Positions 7,962-13,981 of a stretch of 14,709 nt of DNA are shown here, in pieces; position 1 is the stretch's first letter, and each line of letters opens with the position of its first letter. The stretch comes from CAYWRO01 sp964460345 (GTDB lineage: Bacteria; Planctomycetota; Phycisphaerae; Phycisphaerales; UBA1924). Where the stretch lies: NCBI GenBank assembly GCA_964460345.1, contig CAYWRO010000085.1:1-14709 (forward strand), written 5' to 3'. The notes beneath the pieces were generated by a model that searched no databases, had not been told where the DNA came from, and saw only the letters and a program-made list of their open reading frames with translations. The position numbers were made by a program, and so were the translations under genes.

Positions 7962-7999
7962 CCGGGTGGCATGCCCACACGGTACTCCGTGCGGGCATG
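7962..7999. repeat. Intergenic palindromic repeat, copy 1
   Basis: Within this segment a 13-bp stem with one mismatch (7970-7982 with 7987-7999) closes a 4-base loop. The left 27 bases (7962-7988) match 13231-13257 at 24 of 27 positions. It sits between convergent genes and could also serve as a bidirectional terminator or transcript stabiliser. Confidence 0.55.
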
Positions 8000-8040
8000 T
8001 CCGTGCGCTGTGTGGCGAACGGCTTCACCAGCCGCGCCCA

Positions 8041-10917
8041 TCAATCGCAGCCGGCAAACCAATCGTCCAGAAAGTCCAGCAGATCGAAGACGTCGACGTC
8101 CATGTCGCCGTCGCGGTCCGGCGCGCACGCCGGCGCTTCCGGACGGATCCGCCAGATGCTCGCCCCGCGATCGATCGGCGAGGCGTAGTTGCGGTCCTTG
8201 TAGAAGTCGCTGAAGTACAACCCGTCCGGTCCCGCGGCCAGCGCCACGCACGTGGCCTTGCCCGCGCCGATGTACTCCGCCAGCGTCGTCGGGCCGCCGA
8301 TGACCGTCCCATCGGGAGCGAGGTTCCACTCCGTGATGCGCTTGCCAAGATCCTGCGGGCCGGTGGCGTACGTGGGACCGGATTCGGCGATGAAGAGGCG
8401 GTGCTGCTTTTCCGGTGGAAACGTACTGCCGTTGAAGGTTGACGGCTGAATGAAGACGCAGTTCACCGGCGCGGTGGAGGGCTCCCAGTTGTGCAGCGCG
8501 AAGTTGCGCATGGAGTTGTTGGAGCCGTCCCAGAGGTAGTTCCGTCCCGCGACCAGGCGCGTCATGCGATCGACGCTGGGGCCGTTCTCCACGATGTAGT
8601 GCCCGCCGCCTGCGCCCTGCTCGCGCCACGCGCCACCGAAGGGATTGCGAAAGCCGGAGGCGTAGATGTAATCGTGCGAGCTGATGCCGTCGGAGAGATC
8701 CAGGAACGGATTGCCCGCCGCGGGCGTGCCGTCCTTGTTCATGCGGAGAATCTTGCCGCGGAAGGAGTTGAGGTTCTGCCCTGTCGAGGCGTCGAAACCG
8801 TCGCCCATGTGAACGTACAGAAGGCCGTCCGGCCCGAAGGAAAGGTTGGAGATCTGGTGGCTCTGGCCCTGGGTCTCACCGATCATGTCGAGGATCGTGG
8901 TCTGCGTGGCCGCGGTGACGCCGCCGTCGAGGCTCGTGAAGCGGACCACGCGGGGATAGTGCGGGCCGCCGTGATCGTGGAGCAGCGCCGCGTACACATC
9001 GCCGTTGTCGGGGTCGACGACAATGCCCGAAAGGCCCTGCTCGCCGGAGCCGGGGAAGGCCCCGGTGGGATTGAAGTTGATCAGGCCGGTCGCGTAATCC
9101 TGCACGTGGCCGTCGTTGAGATAAACCTTGATCGTGCCGTAAAGCTCCGTGACGTAGAAGACCGGGTCATGCGCGTGCGTGCCGGGGTTCGGAACGAACG
9201 CAATGTTGACGGGAAGCTGAAACCCCGTCGCGACGCGCTCGATGACGAAGCCCGCTTCGACCTGCCAGGGGACGTCGACGTCACGCGCGATGGAGGAAAA
9301 GTCCGGCTCCATCTGGCCCTGCGACGCGAAGTACGTCGCCCCGGCGGTGCTCACCCAAAAGAGCGCCTCCTGGCCCGCGGAAAGAGAGATCGCCGGCAGA
9401 TAGGCGAAGCGTTCCAGGCCCTCATCGTCGGTAAAGACGAGGTTGGTGGGGCCAAGCTCGAGCGAGGCGGCGCTGCCGGCGCTCACGCGGATGCGAACGG
9501 CCACGTGCTGCAAAAGTGCGGGCGGATTCGTAATCCCGCTGTGATCAAACCGCGCGAGAAGATCGCCGGCAGGCGACTCGATCTGCAGAAACGGCTCGTT
9601 CGGCGAAGCGTCAGGCAGGCTGACCGCATCACCCGTGCCGGCCACGGTCCACGTCGGTCCCGGGACGGCGATCACATCGTCCAGGAGCATCGCGAAGATC
9701 TCGTCTTCCGGCCCCGTGGTGAAGGGACGCTGCGAAAACTCGCTCCAGCCGCTGATCGGATCGCCGCTGTCGTCGCGGAAGCGGACGCGCAGCATGTGAT
9801 CCGTCTCGGGCAACAGTTGCGTCGCGCCCGTCAGCGATCCCTCGAACGCTCCATCGCCCAGATGGATGTGCACCTTCTCCAGGCCCGTGACGCACGCAGC
9901 GGACCAGACGCGCTCCACGAGCGCTCCCATTCCGTCCACCGTCCAGATCTCCCAGTTCGAGCAGAAATGGCCGTCGCCGTCAGGATCCGAAAAGCCGCTG
10001 GCTTCCATGTGAACGTCCGCGGCGTTCAGAATCTGGTTGTCCGTCTGCGGCTCTGTAATGGTGGGCGCCAAGGGCGGCTCGTTGCCGACCACGATCGTGC
10101 CCGTGAGAACGCTCGCCGCGTAGATCGCGATCCCGCCGGCGCTGCTTGAAGCGTTCGAGAAGCTGATCGAGTTGAGCTGTCGACCGTCGATGTTGAAGCC
10201 AAGATCCGCAACGAGCGAGGGCGCATCGATCACGGCCTCGACCACGTTGAGGTCGTTGTCGGGCAGGCCGCGGTCGGTGGCGCCGGTTCCGGGGACGACT
10301 GCACGCCGGGCTTGGTAGCGAACCCCGTCGCCGGGATCGGTCGGCGAGAGGACGCCGAACCAGTCCGGCGCGTGCACCGTCACCGTGACGCTCGCGTCGT
10401 CGACGAAGCCGAGCGTGACGTCAAAGGTGCCCCCGCCGTTGCTGTAGTTGTACAGCAGCCCGATCTCCGCGCCCGGCCCGAGGGTGATCGGGGGATCGAT
10501 CATTGTCACCTGCGGCCCCGTCTGGTCCGTTTCGGGCAGCCAGTTCGGTTGAATGCCCACGTTGTCGCCGTCGGGGAAGCTGTCCCAGTCCCATGTCCCG
10601 CCGTCGACTTCGTCGCGATCGCCCAGGTGAACGATGTCGAGTTCGCCCGCCTCATCGACGATCAGGTACGTCAGGCCCGATCCCGCGCCGCTGTTCCGAA
10701 TCGCGGCGGGAACGCCGGCGGTCAGGTTCAGCGCCCGGTCGGAAATGGCGCGGAAGCCGTCCGGATCGTCCGGCGCATCGGCCTCGCCCGCATGCACCAT
10801 GCCGTTGAAGTTGTAAGCCAGAGGCAGCTCGATCACATCCGCGGCGGCCGGCATTGCCGCCGCGAGCAGCACGAGGCCGGCGACCGTGTGCAGAGGTACG
10901 AAGTCAGGCTGGCGCAT
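8041..10917 (-). CDS. Secreted glucose/sorbosone dehydrogenase-domain protein with N-terminal beta domain and dockerin-like tail
   Basis: A 958-residue exported protein. GGAG six bases before the ATG at 10917 supports the start; a signal peptide ends near AAA (residue 26). Residues 27-275 are a beta-rich domain paralogous to the whole of the next upstream gene product. Residues about 282-402 look Fn3-like, and 410-548 are an unidentified beta region. Residues about 556-926 form a six-bladed GSDH (PF07995-type) propeller: His687 in SHQISNLSFGPDGLLYV matches the general base of soluble PQQ glucose dehydrogenase, and Arg757 in ASGFRNPFG its substrate/cofactor arginine. Residues 931-957 are one canonical F-hand bounded by two cysteines. 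Family knowledge suggests PQQ- and calcium-dependent oxidation of aldoses outside the cytoplasm, but many GSDH-domain proteins have untested substrates. It probably shares a transcript with the gene 69 bases upstream. Confidence 0.92.
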   Translation of the reverse strand: MRQPDFVPLHTVAGLVLLAAAMPAAADVIELPLAYNFNGMVHAGEADAPDDPDGFRAISDRALNLTAGVPAAIRNSGAGSGLTYLIVDEAGELDIVHLGDRDEVDGGTWDWDSFPDGDNVGIQPNWLPETDQTGPQVTMIDPPITLGPGAEIGLLYNYSNGGGTFDVTLGFVDDASVTVTVHAPDWFGVLSPTDPGDGVRYQARRAVVPGTGATDRGLPDNDLNVVEAVIDAPSLVADLGFNIDGRQLNSISFSNASSSAGGIAIYAASVLTGTIVVGNEPPLAPTITEPQTDNQILNAADVHMEASGFSDPDGDGHFCSNWEIWTVDGMGALVERVWSAACVTGLEKVHIHLGDGAFEGSLTGATQLLPETDHMLRVRFRDDSGDPISGWSEFSQRPFTTGPEDEIFAMLLDDVIAVPGPTWTVAGTGDAVSLPDASPNEPFLQIESPAGDLLARFDHSGITNPPALLQHVAVRIRVSAGSAASLELGPTNLVFTDDEGLERFAYLPAISLSAGQEALFWVSTAGATYFASQGQMEPDFSSIARDVDVPWQVEAGFVIERVATGFQLPVNIAFVPNPGTHAHDPVFYVTELYGTIKVYLNDGHVQDYATGLINFNPTGAFPGSGEQGLSGIVVDPDNGDVYAALLHDHGGPHYPRVVRFTSLDGGVTAATQTTILDMIGETQGQSHQISNLSFGPDGLLYVHMGDGFDASTGQNLNSFRGKILRMNKDGTPAAGNPFLDLSDGISSHDYIYASGFRNPFGGAWREQGAGGGHYIVENGPSVDRMTRLVAGRNYLWDGSNNSMRNFALHNWEPSTAPVNCVFIQPSTFNGSTFPPEKQHRLFIAESGPTYATGPQDLGKRITEWNLAPDGTVIGGPTTLAEYIGAGKATCVALAAGPDGLYFSDFYKDRNYASPIDRGASIWRIRPEAPACAPDRDGDMDVDVFDLLDFLDDWFAGCD
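8047..8127 (-). other. C-terminal single F-hand (half-dockerin) module
   Basis: Encodes residues 931-957 of the GSDH protein. The loop D-R-D-G-D-M-D-V-D-V-F-D has acidic residues at positions 1, 3, 5, 7, 9 and 12, a textbook calcium-loop pattern. It is bracketed by Cys931 and Cys957, which could form a disulfide clasp. Ordinary dockerins have two such loops; this has one. Confidence 0.8.
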
Positions 10918-10949
10918 GTTGAACTCCGCGAGACGAAGCGGTCCAGCTT

Positions 10950-10965
10950 CCGGCGCACGCGCCGG
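10950..10965. other. Small GC hairpin between the tandem paralogues
   Basis: A 6-bp stem (10950-10955 with 10960-10965) with a 4-base loop lies in the 69-base gap. It has no T-run, so readthrough from the upstream paralogue into the GSDH gene is plausible, perhaps at reduced level. Confidence 0.3.
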
Positions 10966-10986
10966 CGCGCATGGGGGTAGAGGAAC

Positions 10987-11913
10987 TCAGGGGCAGCCGG
11001 CAAACCATCCGTCGAGATAGGCCAGCAAGTCGAACACATCGACGACCCCGTCGCTGTTCAGGTCGACCGAGCACGGCGTGGTGGCCCCCGCGCCGTCCTC
11101 AACGCTGAGTGCGAAGAACGCCGTGCTGCACGGGCTCTCGTGGCACGACGCATTGGAGAATGTCACGGCCGTGAGCGTGCGTCCGCTGACGTCGAACCCC
11201 AGGTCGCCGACAAGGCTGTCGCCGCTGACGACCGCTTCGACGACGTTCAGGTCCGGACCCGGCTCGCCGAGATCCCTGTTGGCCGTGCCGGGGAACGTCC
11301 CCATCGTCGCCTGCCACGCCAAACCGCTGCCGGCTTCCGGCGGTGGGGGGGAGGCGGCCTGGTACCAGTCCGGCGCGGTGACTCTCACGGTAACCGCGGT
11401 TTCGTCGGCGAAGTGGAGCGTGACGTCAATGTCCGCTCCGCCGTTGCTCGTCTGAAAGAGGAATCCGACCTGGGCGGCGCTGGTGAGGACCAGCGGCGTC
11501 GGCAGCGTGGTCGTCTGCGGCCCGGTTTGGTCGACGTTCACCAGCCACGCGGGCTGCACGCCGCGGTTGTCGCCGTCGGCCTCGCCGTCGAAGACATGGT
11601 TGCCGTTGTCGACCGCGTTGCGGTTGCCGAGGTGGACGATGTCGAGCGCCGAGGACTCGTTCACGAGGAAGTACGTCAGCGTGGAGTCCGGCATGCCGGA
11701 GAACTGCAGGCCCTCCGGGACGCCCTCAACGAAGTTCAGCCCGCGGTCCGAGATCGACCGGAAGCCGTTGGGCGCATCCGGGGCGTGCGCCTCATTCATG
11801 TGAACGATTCCGTTGAAGTTCAGGTTTAGAGGAATCTCGTGGACGTCGGCAAGCGAGAGGGGGGCCGCGGCGAGGGTCGCGACGGCCGCCGAAATGCGGA
11901 GGTGCTGCAGCAT
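10987..11913 (-). CDS. Secreted beta-domain protein with single dockerin-like tail (paralogue of the GSDH protein N-terminus)
   Basis: A 308-residue exported protein. The ATG at 11913 is chosen because it starts a clean signal peptide (1-22, ending PLSLA before DVHE); AGG lies 3 bases upstream and GGAG further back. The frame extends to 12015 but without signal-peptide character. Residues 23-273 align throughout with residues 27-271 of the GSDH protein next door, sharing NFNG, GFR-ISDR, LDIVHLG-R, DQTGPQ, APDW, DLNVVEAV and FSNAS; in the first 44 aligned residues I count 29 identities. Residues 281-307 are one canonical F-hand (DLNSDGVVDVFD) between two cysteines. No catalytic signature is seen. 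I infer a carbohydrate-binding or surface role, unproven. It is likely the first gene of a two-gene transcript. Confidence 0.88.
   Translation of the reverse strand: MLQHLRISAAVATLAAAPLSLADVHEIPLNLNFNGIVHMNEAHAPDAPNGFRSISDRGLNFVEGVPEGLQFSGMPDSTLTYFLVNESSALDIVHLGNRNAVDNGNHVFDGEADGDNRGVQPAWLVNVDQTGPQTTTLPTPLVLTSAAQVGFLFQTSNGGADIDVTLHFADETAVTVRVTAPDWYQAASPPPPEAGSGLAWQATMGTFPGTANRDLGEPGPDLNVVEAVVSGDSLVGDLGFDVSGRTLTAVTFSNASCHESPCSTAFFALSVEDGAGATTPCSVDLNSDGVVDVFDLLAYLDGWFAGCP
10993..11073 (-). other. C-terminal single F-hand (half-dockerin) module
   Basis: Encodes residues 281-307. The loop reads D-L-N-S-D-G-V-V-D-V-F-D, an exact match to the classical dockerin type I loop (D-x-N-x-D-G-x-V/I-D/N-x-x-D), followed by LLAYLDGWFAGCP. 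Cys281 and Cys307 bracket it, as in the neighbouring GSDH protein. Confidence 0.82.
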
Positions 11914-11940
11914 CTGCCTGGTCTCCGAAAAGGAAGACAG

Positions 11941-11967
11941 CCTCCCATGGCCGGAGGGGCCGGGAGG
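11941..11967 (-). promoter_or_regulatory. Hairpin in the leader of the beta-domain protein
   Basis: CCTCCC (11941-11946) pairs with GGGAGG (11962-11967), and an inner GGCC pair can extend the stem. On the minus strand a pyrimidine-rich stretch (CTGTCTTCCTTTTC) follows, then the ribosome site and ATG at 11913. It could be an attenuator-like structure or the terminator of an upstream transcript. Which one is not visible from sequence. Confidence 0.3.
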
Positions 11968-12027
11968 TCGGGACGAATCGGCGTTCAGCATCGCCTGAAT
12001 CGGTCGAAAATGCAAGGCTGGCGGGAG

Positions 12028-12049
12028 AAAAAGGCCGGGCCCAAGGCCT
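12028..12049 (-). terminator. Possible terminator downstream of the FabZ/ACP cluster
   Basis: AGGCC at 12032-12036 pairs with GGCCT at 12045-12049, and on the minus strand TTTTC follows directly. The stem is only 5 bp with an 8-base loop. Its position, about 90 bases after the last dehydratase stop codon, suits a terminator separating that cluster from the secreted paralogues. Confidence 0.4.
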
Positions 12050-12139
12050 CAGGGCGCCGAAGTTGCGCGCCGGCCCGGTACTTCTGCGATTGTTCGATTG
12101 CAGGCCGTCCCCTGTCGCCCCGCCACAAGGGCGCTCCAG

Positions 12140-12691
12140 CTACGGAGGGACCGCCACGCCGCTGGTGCGCAGCAGCGTCTTAAAGGTTTCGCCGAAGACG
12201 AAGTTGTGCTCGGGGAAGGCCTCGCCCGTCCTGCCCGCGCCGCCCATGTTCTGGTCGAGGTGGCTGAAGATCAGGTCGATCGTGCCGATCTGCTCCCACC
12301 CCCCCCGCGCCCCCGCATCCGCCGCGGCGTGGTCGAGCAGCTCGACGATGCCCTTGGTCGAAGCCCCCGCGGCGTCCATGCGCTCGATGGTCGCCGTATA
12401 GCGGAGCGTCATGCCGGGCCCCGCTTCGCGCGTGAGTTCAGCGCGCTGGATCTTCGCCAGGATGACCTTTTCCTTGAACCCCTGCGCGTGGCCGACGAGG
12501 ATGCCCGCGGTCTGGGCCATGCCCTCGATGATGAGCGAGGCGGGCATGATCGGCAGAGCGGCGAGCCCCGCGGCTTCATCCGCCGCGAAGTGATCGTGCA
12601 GGTGCTCTTCGGCGAGCGAGACGTTCTTGATCGCAACCATCCGCTCGCGGGGAGCCAGTTCAAGCACGCGATCAATCCACATCCAGCGCAT
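12140..12691 (-). CDS. FabZ-like beta-hydroxyacyl-ACP dehydratase (extended variant)
   Basis: A 183-residue hot-dog-fold dehydratase, longer than typical FabZ (about 140-160). It should remove water from 3-hydroxyacyl-ACP to give the trans-2-enoyl-ACP in acyl-chain elongation. The catalytic histidine is His34 in LHDHF and the acidic partner Glu56 in ASLIIEGMAQTAG. The spacing is 22 rather than the usual 14 residues because the normal PGxPVMPG turn is replaced by a longer AADEAAGLAALPIMP segment. The N-terminus MRWMWIDRVLEL resembles other dehydratases of this kind, so I keep the first ATG, although there is no ribosome site: a 35-base inverted-repeat arm directly abuts the start codon. It is the last gene of the dehydratase-ACP-dehydratase cluster and 114 bases past the ACP gene. 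Confidence 0.85.
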   Translation of the reverse strand: MRWMWIDRVLELAPRERMVAIKNVSLAEEHLHDHFAADEAAGLAALPIMPASLIIEGMAQTAGILVGHAQGFKEKVILAKIQRAELTREAGPGMTLRYTATIERMDAAGASTKGIVELLDHAAADAGARGGWEQIGTIDLIFSHLDQNMGGAGRTGEAFPEHNFVFGETFKTLLRTSGVAVPP

Positions 12692-12726
12692 GGCAGTTTA
12701 CAGTTGACAGTGGAGAGTGGACAGTG
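12692..12726. repeat. Heptamer repeat array A, left arm
   Basis: Contains consecutive 7-base units ACAGTTG, ACAGTGG, AGAGTGG, ACAGTG. As a whole it is the inverted counterpart of 12786-12820, with 29 of 35 positions complementary. It lies directly against the start codon of the dehydratase at 12691, where a ribosome binding site would be expected. Confidence 0.85.
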
Positions 12727-12785
12727 CACCGGGACGGGAGCGGAGGGCAGATCGGCGGTGAACGAATCGGACGCGGACAGCGAAT

Positions 12786-12820
12786 CACTGTCCACTGTCA
12801 ACCATCAACTGTCCACTGCC
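12786..12820. repeat. Heptamer repeat array A, right arm (overlaps the ACP gene end)
   Basis: Units of CACTGTC type, inverted relative to 12692-12726 across a 59-base spacer. On the minus strand it reads GCAGTGGACAGTTGA at the ACP gene end, so it supplies the ACP C-terminal residues Ala-Val-Asp-Ser and the TGA stop. Transcripts crossing both arms could fold into a long stem. Confidence 0.85.
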
Positions 12821-13200
12821 GTCTTCAGCTTGTTCTCGACAAACCGCACGACGGTATCCACCGTGAAGTAGTCCGCGACCTTGTCCACCTGCGGGTCCTG
12901 CTCAAACTCGGAGAGGTCCATGTGCGGGAGGCGCTGCTTGAGCGCGGCGAGGCCTTCGGGCGTGATCTTGCCCCCCTGGACGTACGAGGGGTCCTGCGTG
13001 ACGTTCTCGGGGAACATTTCTCCCTGCTGGACCTTGAAGCCGAACTCCTGCTCGAGCTTGAAGACGATGTCGAGGAAGTCGATCGACTCGGCCCCCAGGT
13101 CCTTCCGCAGGGAGGCCTCCGGCGTGACCTCGTCCTCGTCCACCGCGAGGGCGTCCATCAGCACTTCCTTGACCTTGTCGAAGATTTCATCACGCGTCAT
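12805..13200 (-). CDS. Acyl carrier protein, extended divergent form
   Basis: A 131-residue acyl carrier protein; common ACPs have 75-85 residues. The ATG at 13200 has AGGA six bases upstream, and MTRDEIFDKVKEVL is a typical ACP helix I. Ser39 in DLGAESIDFLDIVFKLEQEF is the expected 4'-phosphopantetheine site (D-S-L in standard ACPs, E-S-I here). After helix II comes an insertion of about 45 residues (roughly 58-103, with FPENVTQDPSYVQGGKITPEG) before the closing VDTVVRFVENKL helix. It carries acyl intermediates as thioesters in the cytoplasm. It lies between two FabZ-like dehydratases, which suggests a dedicated elongation pathway. The last four residues and stop are formed by a heptamer repeat. 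No ketosynthase, ketoreductase or phosphopantetheinyl transferase is in the window. Confidence 0.93.
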   Translation of the reverse strand: MTRDEIFDKVKEVLMDALAVDEDEVTPEASLRKDLGAESIDFLDIVFKLEQEFGFKVQQGEMFPENVTQDPSYVQGGKITPEGLAALKQRLPHMDLSEFEQDPQVDKVADYFTVDTVVRFVENKLKTAVDS

Positions 13201-13230
13201 GATCGTTCCTGCAAACTCGAGTGGCATGTC

Positions 13231-13257
13231 CCGGGTGGCCTGCCCACGCGGGACTCC
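13231..13257. repeat. Intergenic repeat, copy 2
   Basis: Matches 7962-7988 at 24 of 27 positions. Here the right arm of the palindrome has degenerated into the G-rich tract that follows, so the copy is partial. It lies 30 bases upstream of the ACP start codon. Confidence 0.55.
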
Positions 13258-13258
13258 C

Positions 13259-13300
13259 GGGCGGGGCGGGCGGGGGGAGGGGCGGGCGGGGGGGGGCGGG
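13259..13300 (+). other. G-rich tract with quadruplex-forming potential
   Basis: Runs of 3, 4, 3, 6, 4, 3, 9 and 3 guanines are separated by single bases on the plus strand; two more runs follow up to 13315. The tract lies in the 283-base spacer upstream of the ACP gene, with guanines on the template strand for that gene. Confidence 0.6.
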
Positions 13301-13354
13301 CATGACGGGACGGGGATTCTCCTCCCGTACGGGGCCGGTATGGTAGCCCGGCGG

Positions 13355-13410
13355 AGAGAATAGTGAACAGAGAATAGAGAATAGAGAAGAGAGAACAGAG
13401 AAGAGAGAAC
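13355..13410. repeat. Heptamer repeat array B, left arm
   Basis: Eight consecutive 7-base units, six of exact form AGAGAA plus T, C or G, with one variant AGTGAAC among them (unit order T, C-variant, T, T, G, C, G, C). It is inverted relative to 13472-13506. The unit is unrelated to array A, but the length of 7 is the same. Confidence 0.9.
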
Positions 13411-13471
13411 GGCGGGTGATGTGCCACACAGGCGACGCCCAGCCGCCCGCCCCACGCCGCGGAGCACCGTT

Positions 13472-13506
13472 GTTCTCCTTTCTCTATTCTCTATTCTCTA
13501 TTCTCT
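13472..13506. repeat. Heptamer repeat array B, right arm (overlaps the fabZ end)
   Basis: Five 7-base units, the central three exact ATTCTCT. On the minus strand this reads AGAGAAT repeats, which encode the last residues (Arg-Ile-Glu-Asn-Arg-Glu) and TAG stop of the dehydratase at 13484-13912. A 61-base spacer separates it from the left arm. Confidence 0.9.
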
Positions 13507-13912
13507 TTCCGAGCCGAACCGCCCGCAGCAGCAACCGCCCCGAAACCGCCGTCGTCTCCCCGTTGTCCCTGTCAACAACCCCCTCTCCCTTCAACTCGAA
13601 GCCCTCTTCGGTCTCCTTGAGGAGCGTGACCGTGACCTTTAGAGCGTGGCCGGGCCGGACGAAGGCGCCGTACTTGAGGGCGCGGACGGAGCCAAGAACG
13701 AGCCGCCCCCCGTCCCACCCCCGCGCGCACGCTCGCTCCCGAACCAGCTCCCGCCCCGCCTGCACCAGCGCCTCGATCATCATGACGCCGGGCAGCACCT
13801 CGAAGCCGGGGAAGTGATCCTGCAGGTACTCCTCGGCCATCGAGACCTGCTTGATCGCGGTGAGCGAGTTCTCGGTGCGTTCGAGGATGCGGTCGATGAG
13901 CGTGAAATGCAT
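13484..13912 (-). CDS. fabZ: 3-hydroxyacyl-ACP dehydratase FabZ
   Basis: A 142-residue hot-dog dehydratase of normal FabZ length. His33 in QDHFPGFEVLPGV and Glu47 in MMIEALVQAG keep the classical 14-residue spacing of the active-site pair, unlike the longer relative at 12140-12691. It should dehydrate 3-hydroxyacyl-ACP in the cytoplasm. MHFTLIDRILERT at the ATG (13912) is the usual family start; there is no good ribosome site. The C-terminal GKRIENRE is unlike FabZ and is encoded by AGAGAAT repeats, so the natural end has probably been replaced or extended by the repeat array. It is the first of three acyl-chain genes on this strand, 283 bases upstream of the ACP. Confidence 0.9.
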   Translation of the reverse strand: MHFTLIDRILERTENSLTAIKQVSMAEEYLQDHFPGFEVLPGVMMIEALVQAGRELVRERACARGWDGGRLVLGSVRALKYGAFVRPGHALKVTVTLLKETEEGFELKGEGVVDRDNGETTAVSGRLLLRAVRLGKRIENRE

Positions 13913-13981
13913 ACGGGCGGGAGGATAGGCGGGGAGGGGGATCTCACGCAGGCGCGCAGGAATCCGATAGATGGGTTTCGA

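Noticed and set aside
8491..10149. A 552-codon plus-strand open frame opposite the GSDH gene
   Set aside because: It lies entirely antisense to a gene with signal peptide, ribosome site and conserved catalytic motifs. Its translation is rich in Arg, Ala, Gly and Val with no domain, as expected from the complement of GC-rich coding DNA.
13355..13506. CRISPR-like array
   Set aside because: The units are 7 bases, directly adjacent, with no unique spacers between them; these are short tandem repeats.
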